Assembly (NCBI RefSeq): GCF_003315205.1
Contig: NZ_QNRR01000005.1
Coordinates: forward strand, 1-64,000
DNA length: 64,000 nt
Source of the DNA: Roseimicrobium gellanilyticum
Lineage (GTDB): Bacteria; Verrucomicrobiota; Verrucomicrobiia; Verrucomicrobiales; Verrucomicrobiaceae
Reading direction: 5' to 3'
Of this stretch, positions 1-9,000 are shown piece after piece. The position numbers and the translations under genes were made by a program. Positions within the stretch are counted from its first letter, which is position 1, and the number at the start of each line of letters is the position of its first letter. The notes under the pieces are model-generated. The model made no database searches. It was not told where the DNA came from and saw only the letters and a list, made by a program, of their open reading frames with translations.

Positions 1-2
1 CA

Positions 3-62
3 CGTATCCATGAGCGCTCCTCCCGCAATGGTCACTTCGAGTTTAAGCTCATACCATGGTAA
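3..62 (+). CDS. 3' end of an unidentified gene (partial)
   Basis: An open frame enters from the left edge and stops at 60-62 (TAA), ending in residues NGHFEFKLIPW. A strong rho-independent terminator lies 50 bases further on and faces the same way, which is the main reason to believe a plus-strand gene ends here. Only about 19 residues are visible, so no family can be named. A competing frame starting at 10 runs straight through the terminator hairpin and is less credible. Confidence 0.3.
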   Translation, partial: RIHERSSRNGHFEFKLIPW

Positions 63-111
63 AATACCCCGCATTTTCCTTCATGGCATTGGGCTGAAGC
101 CGAATGGATTC

Positions 112-149
112 GGATGCACTGCGCGCAGTGCATCCTTTTTTGTTATTTT
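112..149 (+). terminator. Rho-independent terminator
   Basis: A perfect 24-base palindrome (112-135, ggatgcactgcg and its complement) is followed by TTTTTT and then GTTATTTT. This is a classical intrinsic terminator for transcription coming from the left edge. Confidence 0.75.
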
Positions 150-201
150 GACTGCCTGTTCGCGAGATGCGTTCGCAGGGCCGAAGGTCCTTTCAAGATT
201 C

Positions 202-330
202 GGGGGCACTCCTGCCCCCATTTTGTCCTGCGCAATGCATGAAGTTGCAGGTGCATCTCATGGTGACTGGCGAGTCGGGCGCTCAGATGAAGGCACCCGC
301 CAATGGGGCAAGAGTGCCCCCGATCCTTGG
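202..330. repeat. Paired inverted palindromes (BIME-like element)
   Basis: This accounts for most of the gene-free stretch 63-437. A palindrome-like unit, gggggcactcctgccccc (202-219), is followed about 100 bases later by its near-exact inverted copy, ggggcaagagtgccccc (305-321), and then gatccttgg (322-330). The same layout, with different palindromes but the identical gatccttgg end, is seen at 12760-12902. I infer a dispersed non-coding repeat family. Nothing else recognisable was seen between 63 and 437 besides the terminator. Confidence 0.5.
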
Positions 331-437
331 GATGTCGTGCTGGTGATGTTCAGCTCTACAACGTAGTCCACACCACATCCGCCAGCTTCCATTCGGCTGA
401 AAGCTGAAACTACTTTGGAAAGCTTCGCCTTAGGACC

Positions 438-1217
438 TTACGGCAGCGGTGTCTCTGACTTCACCTTGTCCGAGGTCTCTCCGGGGAAGAGCACTTTGAT
501 GGCGCGGATCTGCTCCCGCAGATTTGGATTGTTATCCACGATCCAACGCTGCACGAACTCCTCTATGTCCTTGCGAGCGACCTCGCGCACGACTTCGGCC
601 TGCTTCACGGCACGCTCGCCGAGACCCGTGGTGATGTTCTTCTCCATTTCCGCAAGCTGCTCCGCACTGTTGAAGCGCGCCCAGCCGCTGTCCGACTTCT
701 TTTCCACTCCGGTACTGTCAAAGGCTACCGGCAGAGAAGGCCGGATCTCGGGCGCGGTGATGATGAGCACATTGCCCTCGACGCGCGCGTCCTTCAGTTC
801 CGAGAGCTTGACGTGGAAGCGGTAGGACGCCGGCACTTTGATTTCCGTGACCGTGGTGCCGAGATAGATTTTGCCCCAAGCCGCCATGCGGCTGTCCGCC
901 TTGGTGAAGGTCTCCATGGTCGTCGTGGGAGAGGCCACTTCCAGATTGTCCCCATGAGTGCGCTGGATTTCGAGCAGCACATTGAAATTTGAATGCTTCA
1001 CCTCTCCCGAAAAGAATCCACTGAGCAGCTTGCCGGGCTGGGAGAACGCCTCCTTGAGCGACATCCCCAGATACACCGCCAACCCCGTGAAGCACAGCAG
1101 CGCCGTCACCGCCACGACGGCAAACGCCTTCCACCACCCGCTGCCTCCACGGGTCTGTGCCGGGGTAGGGGATGGGGTCAGCTCAGCCTTGGATGCCTCC
1201 GTGGGGCGCTCGCTCAT
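438..1217 (-). CDS. DUF4230-like membrane-anchored protein
   Basis: The protein has about 259 residues from the ATG at 1217. A further in-frame start at 1256 would add 13 residues of poor character (MTRLFGRFMLWYS). After a Pro/Thr-rich cytoplasmic tail there is one membrane segment (WWKAFAVVAVTALLCFTGLAVY). The remaining part is a soluble domain in which threonines precede a YRFHVKLSEL stretch, followed by hydrophobic strands and a C-terminal helix. This pattern resembles DUF4230 proteins, whose function is unknown. It stands alone on the minus strand, upstream of and divergent from tRNA-Cys. The family call is by eye and could be wrong; a single-pass membrane protein is secure. Confidence 0.55.
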   Translation of the reverse strand: MSERPTEASKAELTPSPTPAQTRGGSGWWKAFAVVAVTALLCFTGLAVYLGMSLKEAFSQPGKLLSGFFSGEVKHSNFNVLLEIQRTHGDNLEVASPTTTMETFTKADSRMAAWGKIYLGTTVTEIKVPASYRFHVKLSELKDARVEGNVLIITAPEIRPSLPVAFDSTGVEKKSDSGWARFNSAEQLAEMEKNITTGLGERAVKQAEVVREVARKDIEEFVQRWIVDNNPNLREQIRAIKVLFPGETSDKVKSETPLP

Positions 1218-1321
1218 GGAATACCATAGCATGAAACGGCCAAAAAGCCGGGTCAAGCCCTTGCACTCCCTGTTTGACAGCGCCCCTCCCCGCGATAGGG
1301 TGCCTATTCGCGCCAGTCACT

Positions 1322-1396
1322 GGCGGGGTAGCCAAGTGGTAAGGCAGAAGTTTGCAAAACTTCCATTCGCGGGTTCGATTCCCGCCCCCGCCTCCA
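1322..1396 (+). tRNA. tRNA-Cys (GCA)
   Basis: The full cloverleaf is visible: acceptor ggcgggg (1322-1328) pairs with ccccgcc (1386-1392); D arm gcc/ggc; anticodon stem gaagt/acttc around the loop ttgcaaa, giving anticodon GCA; T arm gcggg-ttcgatt-cccgc (1369-1385). The discriminator base is T and CCA is encoded (1394-1396). The DUF262 cassette begins 123 bases downstream, so this tRNA may be an integration hotspot, although no duplicated tRNA 3' end was found further right. Confidence 0.97.
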
Positions 1397-1518
1397 AAAA
1401 AGTTGGGGGCGGCGAGCCGGGATCGTGAAATACAAACACCTTTCGCTGAGCGGCTGTGGCGTAGTGCTTGTTTCAAGCTCAGGTTGATCGCGTGGAGAAA
1501 CTGCGCTCTTGAAATGTA

Positions 1519-3336
1519 ATGAGCGAATCAAGCCTTTGCCTGAAACCCATCAGTTCATTGCTCACGGACCAGAATGGCGATCCGGTCAATTATTTCATTC
1601 CCGCCTATCAAAGGGGTTATCGCTGGTCACCGTTGCAGGTAAGGCAGTTGTTAGACGACATTTGGGAGTGGGAGTCCTCTATTCGACATCAGGATCCAGA
1701 CCCGGAGCAGTTCTATTGCCTACAGCCGCTGGTCGTCAGAGTAAAAGAGAAGAGTTTTGAAGTGGTTGATGGACAACAGCGCTTGACCACCATTCTGCTT
1801 ATTCTCCACCATCTCAACAAGCGCATGACGGAGGATTACCGTCGCAGCCTGTTCAAAATTACGTTCGAGACGCGGCGTGGCTTCGATGATTTCCTGAACG
1901 AACCAAGTGAGGAATTGGCCTCCACCAATGTTGATTTTTACCATCTGCACGAAGCCATGCAGGCGATAGGAAAGTGGTTCAAAGCGAAGTTGAATCATGT
2001 CAATGACATAGAGTCGGCCCTTTTGAACCGGACCCAGGTTATCTGGTTTCAGTTGGGACAAAACGACAAGCCGATCGAAGCCTTTACGCGTCTGAATGTT
2101 GGGAAAATTCCCCTTACGGACGACGAGCTAATCCGTGCCTTGTTTCTGCGAGCCGAAAGCTCCGGGACGGTGGAAGGTCGAGCTCATGATCAACGGCAGC
2201 AGATTGCCCATGAATGGGATACACTTGAGAAGGCTCTACAAGATCCGCCTTTCTGGGGGTTCCTCAGCAATGAGTCCGAACGCCGGCACAACCGCATCGG
2301 CTTTCTTTTTGAGAAGCTCGCACAATCATATGGGTTGCCACCAGAGGTCCGGGACGACCCTTTCAAGTACTTTTTTGTCTTCAGCAAACGGATGAAGGAT
2401 GGCCATACGCCACGGCAGGAGTGGCTTCGCGTGAAAGAGGAGTTTATGCGCTTGCAGGAATGGTATGAAGATCGCGTCCTCTACCACATCGTGGGTTTCT
2501 TGCTGAGTGAGGAAGTGGATCTCAACGAAGTGCGTCAACTTTCGCTGGATTGCACAAAAACCACTTTCAATCAGAGGCTTCGCGAAAGAGTATTTTCTCT
2601 GAACATTGGAAGTCTTCCTGAAGCAGGATTGGTTGTCGAAGCGGAAGATACAATTCGCGAACTCGTCTCAACGAGGCTTCAGGACCTGGAATATGGCACA
2701 ACTGCGATGAACAAGAAGATCCACTCCATTCTGTTGCTGTTCAATGTCGCCACGCTCCTCCAAGACAAGAGCTCGAATATCCGCTTTCAGTTCGACTGCT
2801 ACAAGGAGGAGTCGTGGAACATTGAACATGTCCGATCCGTGACATCGAATCCCATGAACAGTCATCTGGTTCGCAAGAACTGGATGGAGGGATGCTTGCG
2901 ATATCTCAAGGACCAAAATGACAAGGACGAAAAGTGTCTCAACCTCATCTCGGAAATGGAGAGTTACCTAGCCTTGCCGCCACGCGATGCCTTACAATTG
3001 GATTTCGAACCGCTCCTCACCCGGGTGCTGGAGCGGTTTGGCGAATCCAAGACAGATGAGGTAGAAAACGGCATAGCCAACCTCGCCCTGCTGGATGAGA
3101 GGACGAACAAAAGCTATCAAAACGCACCTTTCGCCGTGAAGCGGACACGTATTCTCAGTTTGGACCAGGCTGGCATTTTTGTTCCACTTTGTACCCGAAA
3201 CGTTTTCCTCAAGTGCTATAGTCAGCAGGTGGGAGAGGCGATCTTCTGGGGGGAGCGTGACCAGCAAGGTTATTTCGACGCGATGGTAAAAACGCTGACC
3301 GGCTTTTTCTTGGGCCGCGTGGAGGATCATTCATGA
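1519..3336 (+). CDS. DUF262/DUF1524-type (GmrSD-like) protein, cassette gene 1
   Basis: This 605-residue protein has the DUF262 signature: IPAYQRGYRW (27-36), then VDGQQRLTT with DGQQR at 84-88, the ParB/Srx-like nucleotide-binding motif of GmrS. Near the C-terminus are IEHV (His437) and NLALLD with TN and N..F..KR (521-542), which match the spacing of the His-Me finger (HNH) nuclease domain DUF1524 of GmrD. So a GmrS-like and a GmrD-like half appear fused, as in single-chain type IV restriction enzymes. The last codons overlap the next gene (ATGA at 3333-3336), showing translational coupling. Hand-counted lines are 47-50% GC, lower than the surrounding genes. A role in phage or foreign DNA defence is inferred from the family, not shown. 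No convincing Shine-Dalgarno precedes the start. Confidence 0.85.
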   Translation: MSESSLCLKPISSLLTDQNGDPVNYFIPAYQRGYRWSPLQVRQLLDDIWEWESSIRHQDPDPEQFYCLQPLVVRVKEKSFEVVDGQQRLTTILLILHHLNKRMTEDYRRSLFKITFETRRGFDDFLNEPSEELASTNVDFYHLHEAMQAIGKWFKAKLNHVNDIESALLNRTQVIWFQLGQNDKPIEAFTRLNVGKIPLTDDELIRALFLRAESSGTVEGRAHDQRQQIAHEWDTLEKALQDPPFWGFLSNESERRHNRIGFLFEKLAQSYGLPPEVRDDPFKYFFVFSKRMKDGHTPRQEWLRVKEEFMRLQEWYEDRVLYHIVGFLLSEEVDLNEVRQLSLDCTKTTFNQRLRERVFSLNIGSLPEAGLVVEAEDTIRELVSTRLQDLEYGTTAMNKKIHSILLLFNVATLLQDKSSNIRFQFDCYKEESWNIEHVRSVTSNPMNSHLVRKNWMEGCLRYLKDQNDKDEKCLNLISEMESYLALPPRDALQLDFEPLLTRVLERFGESKTDEVENGIANLALLDERTNKSYQNAPFAVKRTRILSLDQAGIFVPLCTRNVFLKCYSQQVGEAIFWGERDQQGYFDAMVKTLTGFFLGRVEDHS

Positions 3337-5732
3337 GCACCGACGCTATCAGGCCAATCAGCTATAAACAATTGATCCGGGATCATGGGCAGATCCGGAT
3401 TCCCCGGCTTCAGCGCGATTACGCCCAAGGGCGCACATCCCAGACGGAAGTTCGGGAAAATTTTTTGAAAGTGCTGCAAGAGCACCTGGAACTGCCGCCG
3501 GACGATTCCAAACTGCCGCTGAACTTGGACTTCATCTACGGGAGCAGGGCTGAAGGCGCGTTTCTGCCGTTGGACGGACAGCAACGGCTCACCACGCTTT
3601 TTCTTCTCCACTGGTATCTGGCTTGGAAGGACGGGTGCTGGAGTGAATTCGAGGAGCTGTTCTGCGGAACTGAGCACGCACGCTTTTCCTACAGCGTACG
3701 GACTACGAGCACGGAGTTTTTTGACAAGCTGGTGGCCCACCCGCCGCAGTGCCGACCGGAAGACCTCGAAGTGATCAGCGCCTGGCTTGAAGACCAGCCA
3801 TGGTATTTCCGCTACTGGAGGTTGGACCCCACCATCCAGGCGGTTCTGAACATGCTTGATGCGATGCATCGGCGATTTTCCAGATCCTCCGGGCTATACG
3901 CGCGGCTCACGGATGACAAGCGCCCGGCGATCACTTTCCAACTACTGGATCTGGAAAGGTTCAAGCTTACAGACGATCTCTACATCAAAATGAACGCCCG
4001 TGGGAAACCGCTCACGGCGTTTGAAACATTCAAGGCAGGTTATGAGGAGAAACTAAAGGAGCTCTTCCCAGGAGAGACGCGGAACATCGGTGAGGAGTCC
4101 CTCCCGATCGCAGAGTTCGTTGCCCGCAAGATGGACACCTCCTGGGCCGACTTTTTCTGGACGCACCGACAGGAAGACTCTGCCATCTATGATGAAGCCG
4201 TGATGAACCTGTTTCGCGTGGTGGCGCTCGTTTCGCGCGACCCGGGGGACAGCAGATATTTCAAGCACGCCTCCCTCCTTCGGGACGAAAGTAATCTGCC
4301 TTCTTATTCCACCTTTGCTGCCCAGGGCTGGCTGGATGAATCATTCACAAGAATGCTGATCAGCTTGCTGGAAGCATGGTGCAATGCAGAAGATCTGTCA
4401 CAGCCTCTGTTGGATAGCCCATACTTCGATGAGAAGAAGGTGTTTCAGAAATTGATCGAGGCCCCCACCAAGCTTACCGCTCCAGAGGTAGTTCTCTTTA
4501 CTGGCTATGCGCTCTTCATCCAGGCGCACGAGGGAAAGATTGATGCGGGTCCGTTTCGGGAGTGGATGCGGGTCGTGCACAATCTGGCGGTCAACTCCGA
4601 TATCGATCGCACCGATCGTTTGCAAAGTCCTGCAAAGGGCTTGCGAGATCTTCTCCCGCATTCTACAAAAATTCTTGAGCACCTTTGTACTCTTGGTGCG
4701 AAGGATAAGGTTGCGGGTTTCACCGAACAGCAATTGAGAGAAGAGCGGATGAAAGCCGGTCTGATCCTCAGACACGAAGGGTGGAGGACGCTGGTCGAGC
4801 GGGCAGAATGTCACGGCTACTTCCGGGGTCAGATCGACTTCTTGTGTGAATTTTCAGGGGCGGTGGAACAATGGCAATCAAGCGGGTCTTTCGATTGGAG
4901 CGCGGAAACGCATCGACATCTGCAGGAGCGGTTTCAGGATTACCTGGCGAAGGCGGAAGCAATGTTCACCGGACACGGCGTAATGAACCTCGGTGATTGT
5001 CGCTGGCAGCGTGCCCTGCTTTCCGTTGGCGACTACACATTGCCCACCGGAAGAAATTGGTCGTTCCTGGCCGATGCTCAGACGGACGTCGCCAGTTGGA
5101 AGCGGCTCCTCCGGGGCTCGACACAAGATGATCCTGGAAAGCGTCCATTACTCAAACAGCTTTGGGATCGACTCAAAGCCGATCGCCCGCTCAGCCAACA
5201 ACTCGATGAGCTGGTCGCTGCGGCTACCGGGCTGCGACCTTGGATTGAAGCCTTTGTCCGGACGCCCCATGCGATTGAATATTGCGGACAGAAGCTGATG
5301 CGCTGGGAGTCGGAGAACGAAATCTATCTGCTCAGCAAGAGCCGGATGAAAGGCATGTATGCGGAGCTCTTCAGCTATACACTGCATCATACCGTCCTTC
5401 AAAAGTTGCAGAAGAATGGCAGCTTGAAACCGCTGGAACCTTTTGGCTACCTATCCGTGTCCGGGAGGGACCATCAACCATCTATCCCGCTCAAGTTCAT
5501 TTATGGCGGCGAAGAGTTGTGGTTTTGGATCGGATTCCAAGGGGGGCGATACTACCTCAGCACCGGGCGCGGCAAACTGAACGAGTTTCCTGAATTGCAC
5601 ACCCTGCTCTGCAGCGCTGGTGGATTCACTGACGGAGAGAAGTCGCTTTCCAAACATATGTTTCCAGACGCGATTGAGCCGGCCGTGAGCGAGCTTGCCC
5701 AACTACTCGCCACTCTTCCAGCCAAGACATAG
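3333..5732 (+). CDS. Large DUF262 protein, cassette gene 2
   Basis: This 799-residue protein starts inside the stop of the previous gene. The N-terminal DUF262 domain has IPRLQRDYAQGR (23-34), LDGQQRLTTLF (DGQQR at 81-85) and a third block IKMNARGKPLTAFETFKA near residue 218, typical of the longer DUF262 group. A middle segment (EQQLREERMKAGLI, then ECHGYFRGQIDFL) looks like the conserved helical region of these large proteins. I could not find an EH..N..N HNH set. The C-terminal 130 residues (AELFSYTLHH, then IPLKFIYGGEELWFWIGF) form an unassigned domain that might be an effector or a DNA-recognition module. It probably works with gene 1 as a two-component defence unit, with one partner lacking the recognisable nuclease motif. 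Confidence 0.85.
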   Translation: MSTDAIRPISYKQLIRDHGQIRIPRLQRDYAQGRTSQTEVRENFLKVLQEHLELPPDDSKLPLNLDFIYGSRAEGAFLPLDGQQRLTTLFLLHWYLAWKDGCWSEFEELFCGTEHARFSYSVRTTSTEFFDKLVAHPPQCRPEDLEVISAWLEDQPWYFRYWRLDPTIQAVLNMLDAMHRRFSRSSGLYARLTDDKRPAITFQLLDLERFKLTDDLYIKMNARGKPLTAFETFKAGYEEKLKELFPGETRNIGEESLPIAEFVARKMDTSWADFFWTHRQEDSAIYDEAVMNLFRVVALVSRDPGDSRYFKHASLLRDESNLPSYSTFAAQGWLDESFTRMLISLLEAWCNAEDLSQPLLDSPYFDEKKVFQKLIEAPTKLTAPEVVLFTGYALFIQAHEGKIDAGPFREWMRVVHNLAVNSDIDRTDRLQSPAKGLRDLLPHSTKILEHLCTLGAKDKVAGFTEQQLREERMKAGLILRHEGWRTLVERAECHGYFRGQIDFLCEFSGAVEQWQSSGSFDWSAETHRHLQERFQDYLAKAEAMFTGHGVMNLGDCRWQRALLSVGDYTLPTGRNWSFLADAQTDVASWKRLLRGSTQDDPGKRPLLKQLWDRLKADRPLSQQLDELVAAATGLRPWIEAFVRTPHAIEYCGQKLMRWESENEIYLLSKSRMKGMYAELFSYTLHHTVLQKLQKNGSLKPLEPFGYLSVSGRDHQPSIPLKFIYGGEELWFWIGFQGGRYYLSTGRGKLNEFPELHTLLCSAGGFTDGEKSLSKHMFPDAIEPAVSELAQLLATLPAKT

Positions 5733-5761
5733 CTGCCCTTCAATGTTCTCAACTGCATCAT

Positions 5762-6010
5762 TCAACGGAGCATGAGTCCCAAGCAATGCACATCACGCCG
5801 AATTCGGTACATCCTTTGGCGTTTCCAATAAGCAGCTGACTTCAAAAGCTCCCTGAACGGGAGTTTACTTCGTGCCCGACACCACTCGTTGAGCGGTATC
5901 AGCTGGAGTGGTGATCGGAGTGCAAGCACGAGATTCCGGGCAAAAGCGTTGAGGTTGGCAACAAGAGCTTCGAAATGCAGTCCTAATCCGGCGATCGAGC
6001 GTGATTCCAA
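5762..6010 (-). pseudogene. Possible transposase C-terminal remnant
   Basis: This spans most of the 300-base gene-free stretch 5733-6032. The minus strand stays open to a stop at 5762 and reads [20 protein letters not shown] and then [19 protein letters not shown]. The LNAFARNLV piece resembles the conserved helix near the end of DDE transposases of the IS4/IS1380 kind (LAALAYNL). There is no start, no catalytic residue and no terminal repeat. If real, it is a scar of an insertion next to the DUF262 cassette; it may equally be chance. Confidence 0.25.
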
Positions 6011-6032
6011 GGGACGTATTGTCCGTCCTCCC

Positions 6033-9000
6033 ATGACCTCCCTCTCACGTTTTGCTGGTTTCCTGACGCGTACTCTCCTCGTTTTGACTGTCTCTGCCGG
6101 TTTGGCAGGAGCGGCACCGTTGGTATTTGAGGGCACGGAGGGGCCGGGAAAGGGGAAGCACATTGTCTTCCTCGCGGGCGACCATGAGTATCGCTCGGAG
6201 GAGTCGCTACCGGCGTTGGCTCGCATTTTGGCGAGGCATCTCGGCTTCAAGTGCACGGTGCTTTTCGACATCGACAGCCAGGGGGACATTGTGGCGGGAG
6301 AAGTTTCGAACATGCCGGGCATCGAGGCGCTGGACACGGCAGACCTCGCGGTGGTGTTTTTGCGTTTCCAGAATTTCCCGGCAGAGCAGATGAAGCATTT
6401 CGATGCTTATATCAATCGCGGTGGTCCGGTGGTCGGACTGCGCACGGCGACGCATGGGTTCAAGATTCCGAAGGATGGCGCCTTCGCGAAGTATTCGTAT
6501 GATTACAAGGGCAAGGACTATGAGTTGGGCTTTGGCCATCAAGTACTCGGCCAGACGTGGGTGGGCCACTACGGCACGAATCACAAACAGAGCACGCGTA
6601 TTGCCATCGCTCCGGACAAGGCATCGCATCCCATCCTCCGCGGGGTGAAGGATGTGTGGGTGCAAGTCGGTGGGTATGTAGGCAAGCCGACGAGCGGAGA
6701 GGTGCTCACCACGGCGCAACCGCTCAATGGGATGACGCCGGAGTCTCCCGCGGATGCGACGAAGCCGCCGATGCCGAGCGAGTGGACCCGCACGTACAAG
6801 TCGGCGTCTGGTAAAGAGGCGCGCGTCTTCACGACACTCTACGGGACCTCGGAAGACATCACCAATGATGGCTATCGTCGTCTCGTGGTGAATGGCATCC
6901 TCTGGGCGGTGGGTCTGGAGGACAGGATCAAGCCGGATCTCGATATCGCCTTCGTGGGTCCCTTTGAGCCCAATACGTTCGGCGGTGGCGCTTATGCGCG
7001 CGGCATCAAGCCGGAAATGTATGCTGCCTACGACAGCCAGATTCCCGCAAATCACCATACGAGCGCACCCGCGAAGCCGAAGGTTGCGGACAAGAGCGAA
7101 ACCACAAAGCCTGCGCCAGCGGTGGCGGCTCCAGCACCCCTCGTAACGGGCAAGCCTGCCCGCTTTGTACGCATCGAGATTCCCGGTGAGAGTGAAACAC
7201 TCACCCTGGCGGAAGTGGAGGTCATCGTGGGTGGCAAGAATATCGCGCCCTCGGGCAAGGCCACGCAGTCCAGCGCGAGCAATGGCGGCGTCCCTCAGCG
7301 CGCCGTCGACGGGAACAAGAATCCTGACTGGGGCAAGGCCGGCCAGACACACACCCAAGAAAACAAGCCGAACCCCTGGTGGGAACTGGACCTCGGCACG
7401 GCGATGGACATTGAGAAAGTCAGCATTTGGAATCGCGCAGGTTTCACTGGTCGTCTGGATGCCTTCACGCTGCGCTTGCTCGACGCGGATCGGAAGGATG
7501 TTTTCGTCGCCACCAAGATCGAGGCCCCCGAGTCGATGACGATCGACATCAAGGACAAGGGCAAGCTCACGTACCTCACCTTTGACGGCAAGCCGGGCAA
7601 GCCCGCGTCGAAAGCGGGCAGGTCTGGCGGGCAGCCATCCGGTCCGCCGGAGCCGGTAATGGTGGAGGTGCCTGTGGGCTACAAGGATGTGCTGCCCTTT
7701 GCCTTCAAGAAGGGCGATGTCGTTGCCATCCTTGGCAATGGTCTGCCCGAGCGCATGCAGCATGATGGATGGATGGAGACCGTGTTGCAGAGCCAGCTCA
7801 CGGACCAGCAGGTGCGCTTCCGCAACATGACCACCAGCGGAGACCGTCCGAATTCATATCCGCGCAGTCCTGGCCAGATTTCCATGGCCACCTACTTGCA
7901 GCATGTGAAGGCAGATGTGGTCTTCGGCTTCTTTGGTTACAACGAATCGTTCGACAACAAGCCGGACGCCTACAAGGCGCAGCTCCTGGAGTTTGTGAAG
8001 AAGACGCGTGGCACGAAGCCCAACGGCAAGTCCTTCCCACGTATCGTGCTCTTCAGTCCCATCGCGCATGAGGACACACGCAATCCCAACGTCCCAGACG
8101 GCAAGGCGCACAATGTGCAGCTCGAGGCCTATACCAAAGCAACAAAGGCAGCAGCAGCAGAGGCCGGTGTGGGCTTTGTGGATCTGTACCATCCGTCCTT
8201 GGAACTCTTCAAGGCTGCGAAGGAACCGCTGACCATCAATGGCGTGCACCTCACGGATGAAGGCAATCGCCAGCTCGCGGAAGTGATCGGTACGGCGCTG
8301 CTGGGCAAGCCGGTGAGCACCTCCGCTTCCCTGGACCAGCTGCGCGAGGCCGTGCTCGACAAGAGTTACCACTGGTACCAGCGCTACCATGCGTCTGATG
8401 GCAACGACGTCTGGGGCAGCCGCTCGACACTGGCCTTTGTAGATGGCCAGACCAACGGCGTGGTGCTGCAGCATGAGCTTTCCATGCTCGATGTGATGAC
8501 CGCGAATCGCGATGAGCGTGTATGGGCGCGCATCAAGGGCGGAGACAAGAAGGTGGACGACAGCAATGTGCCCACACCCATTCCGGTGAAGTCGAATGTC
8601 GGTGGCGGCAGCAAGAGCAGCAGTGCGCAGAAGGAAGGCCTGCTCAAGTACGTCAGTGGCGAGGAAGGCATCGAGCATCTGGCCGTGCGGAAAGGCTTCG
8701 AAGTCCAGCTCTTCGCGGATGAGAAAAGGTTCCCCGAGCTGGCAAATCCCGTGCAGATCCAGTTCGATACCAAAGGCCGCCTGTGGGTTGCGGTGTGGCC
8801 GGACTATCCGAAGTGGGAGCCGCTGAAGGAGTCCCGCGATGCCCTGGTCATCTTCCATGACGACAACAACGATGGCAAAGCCGACCGCACCACCGAGTTC
8901 GCCAAGGTCAACAACCCTCTGGGATTTGAGTTTTGGAATGGCGGTGTGCTGGTCACGCGTCAGAGCGAACTGCTCTTCCTGAAGGACACCGATGGCGATG

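Noticed and set aside
10-366. 118-residue plus-strand frame at the left edge
   Set aside because: It runs through a perfect terminator palindrome and both repeat arms and has no recognisable protein character.
1369-1396. Possible att site made from the tRNA-Cys 3' end
   Set aside because: No copy of gttcgattcccgccccc was found downstream of the DUF262 genes, so an integrase-type island cannot be claimed.
1183-1531. Two minus-strand open frames across the tRNA-Cys gene (one reading GRESNPRMEVLQ)
   Set aside because: They are antisense translations of a complete tRNA; this peptide type is a well-known false annotation.
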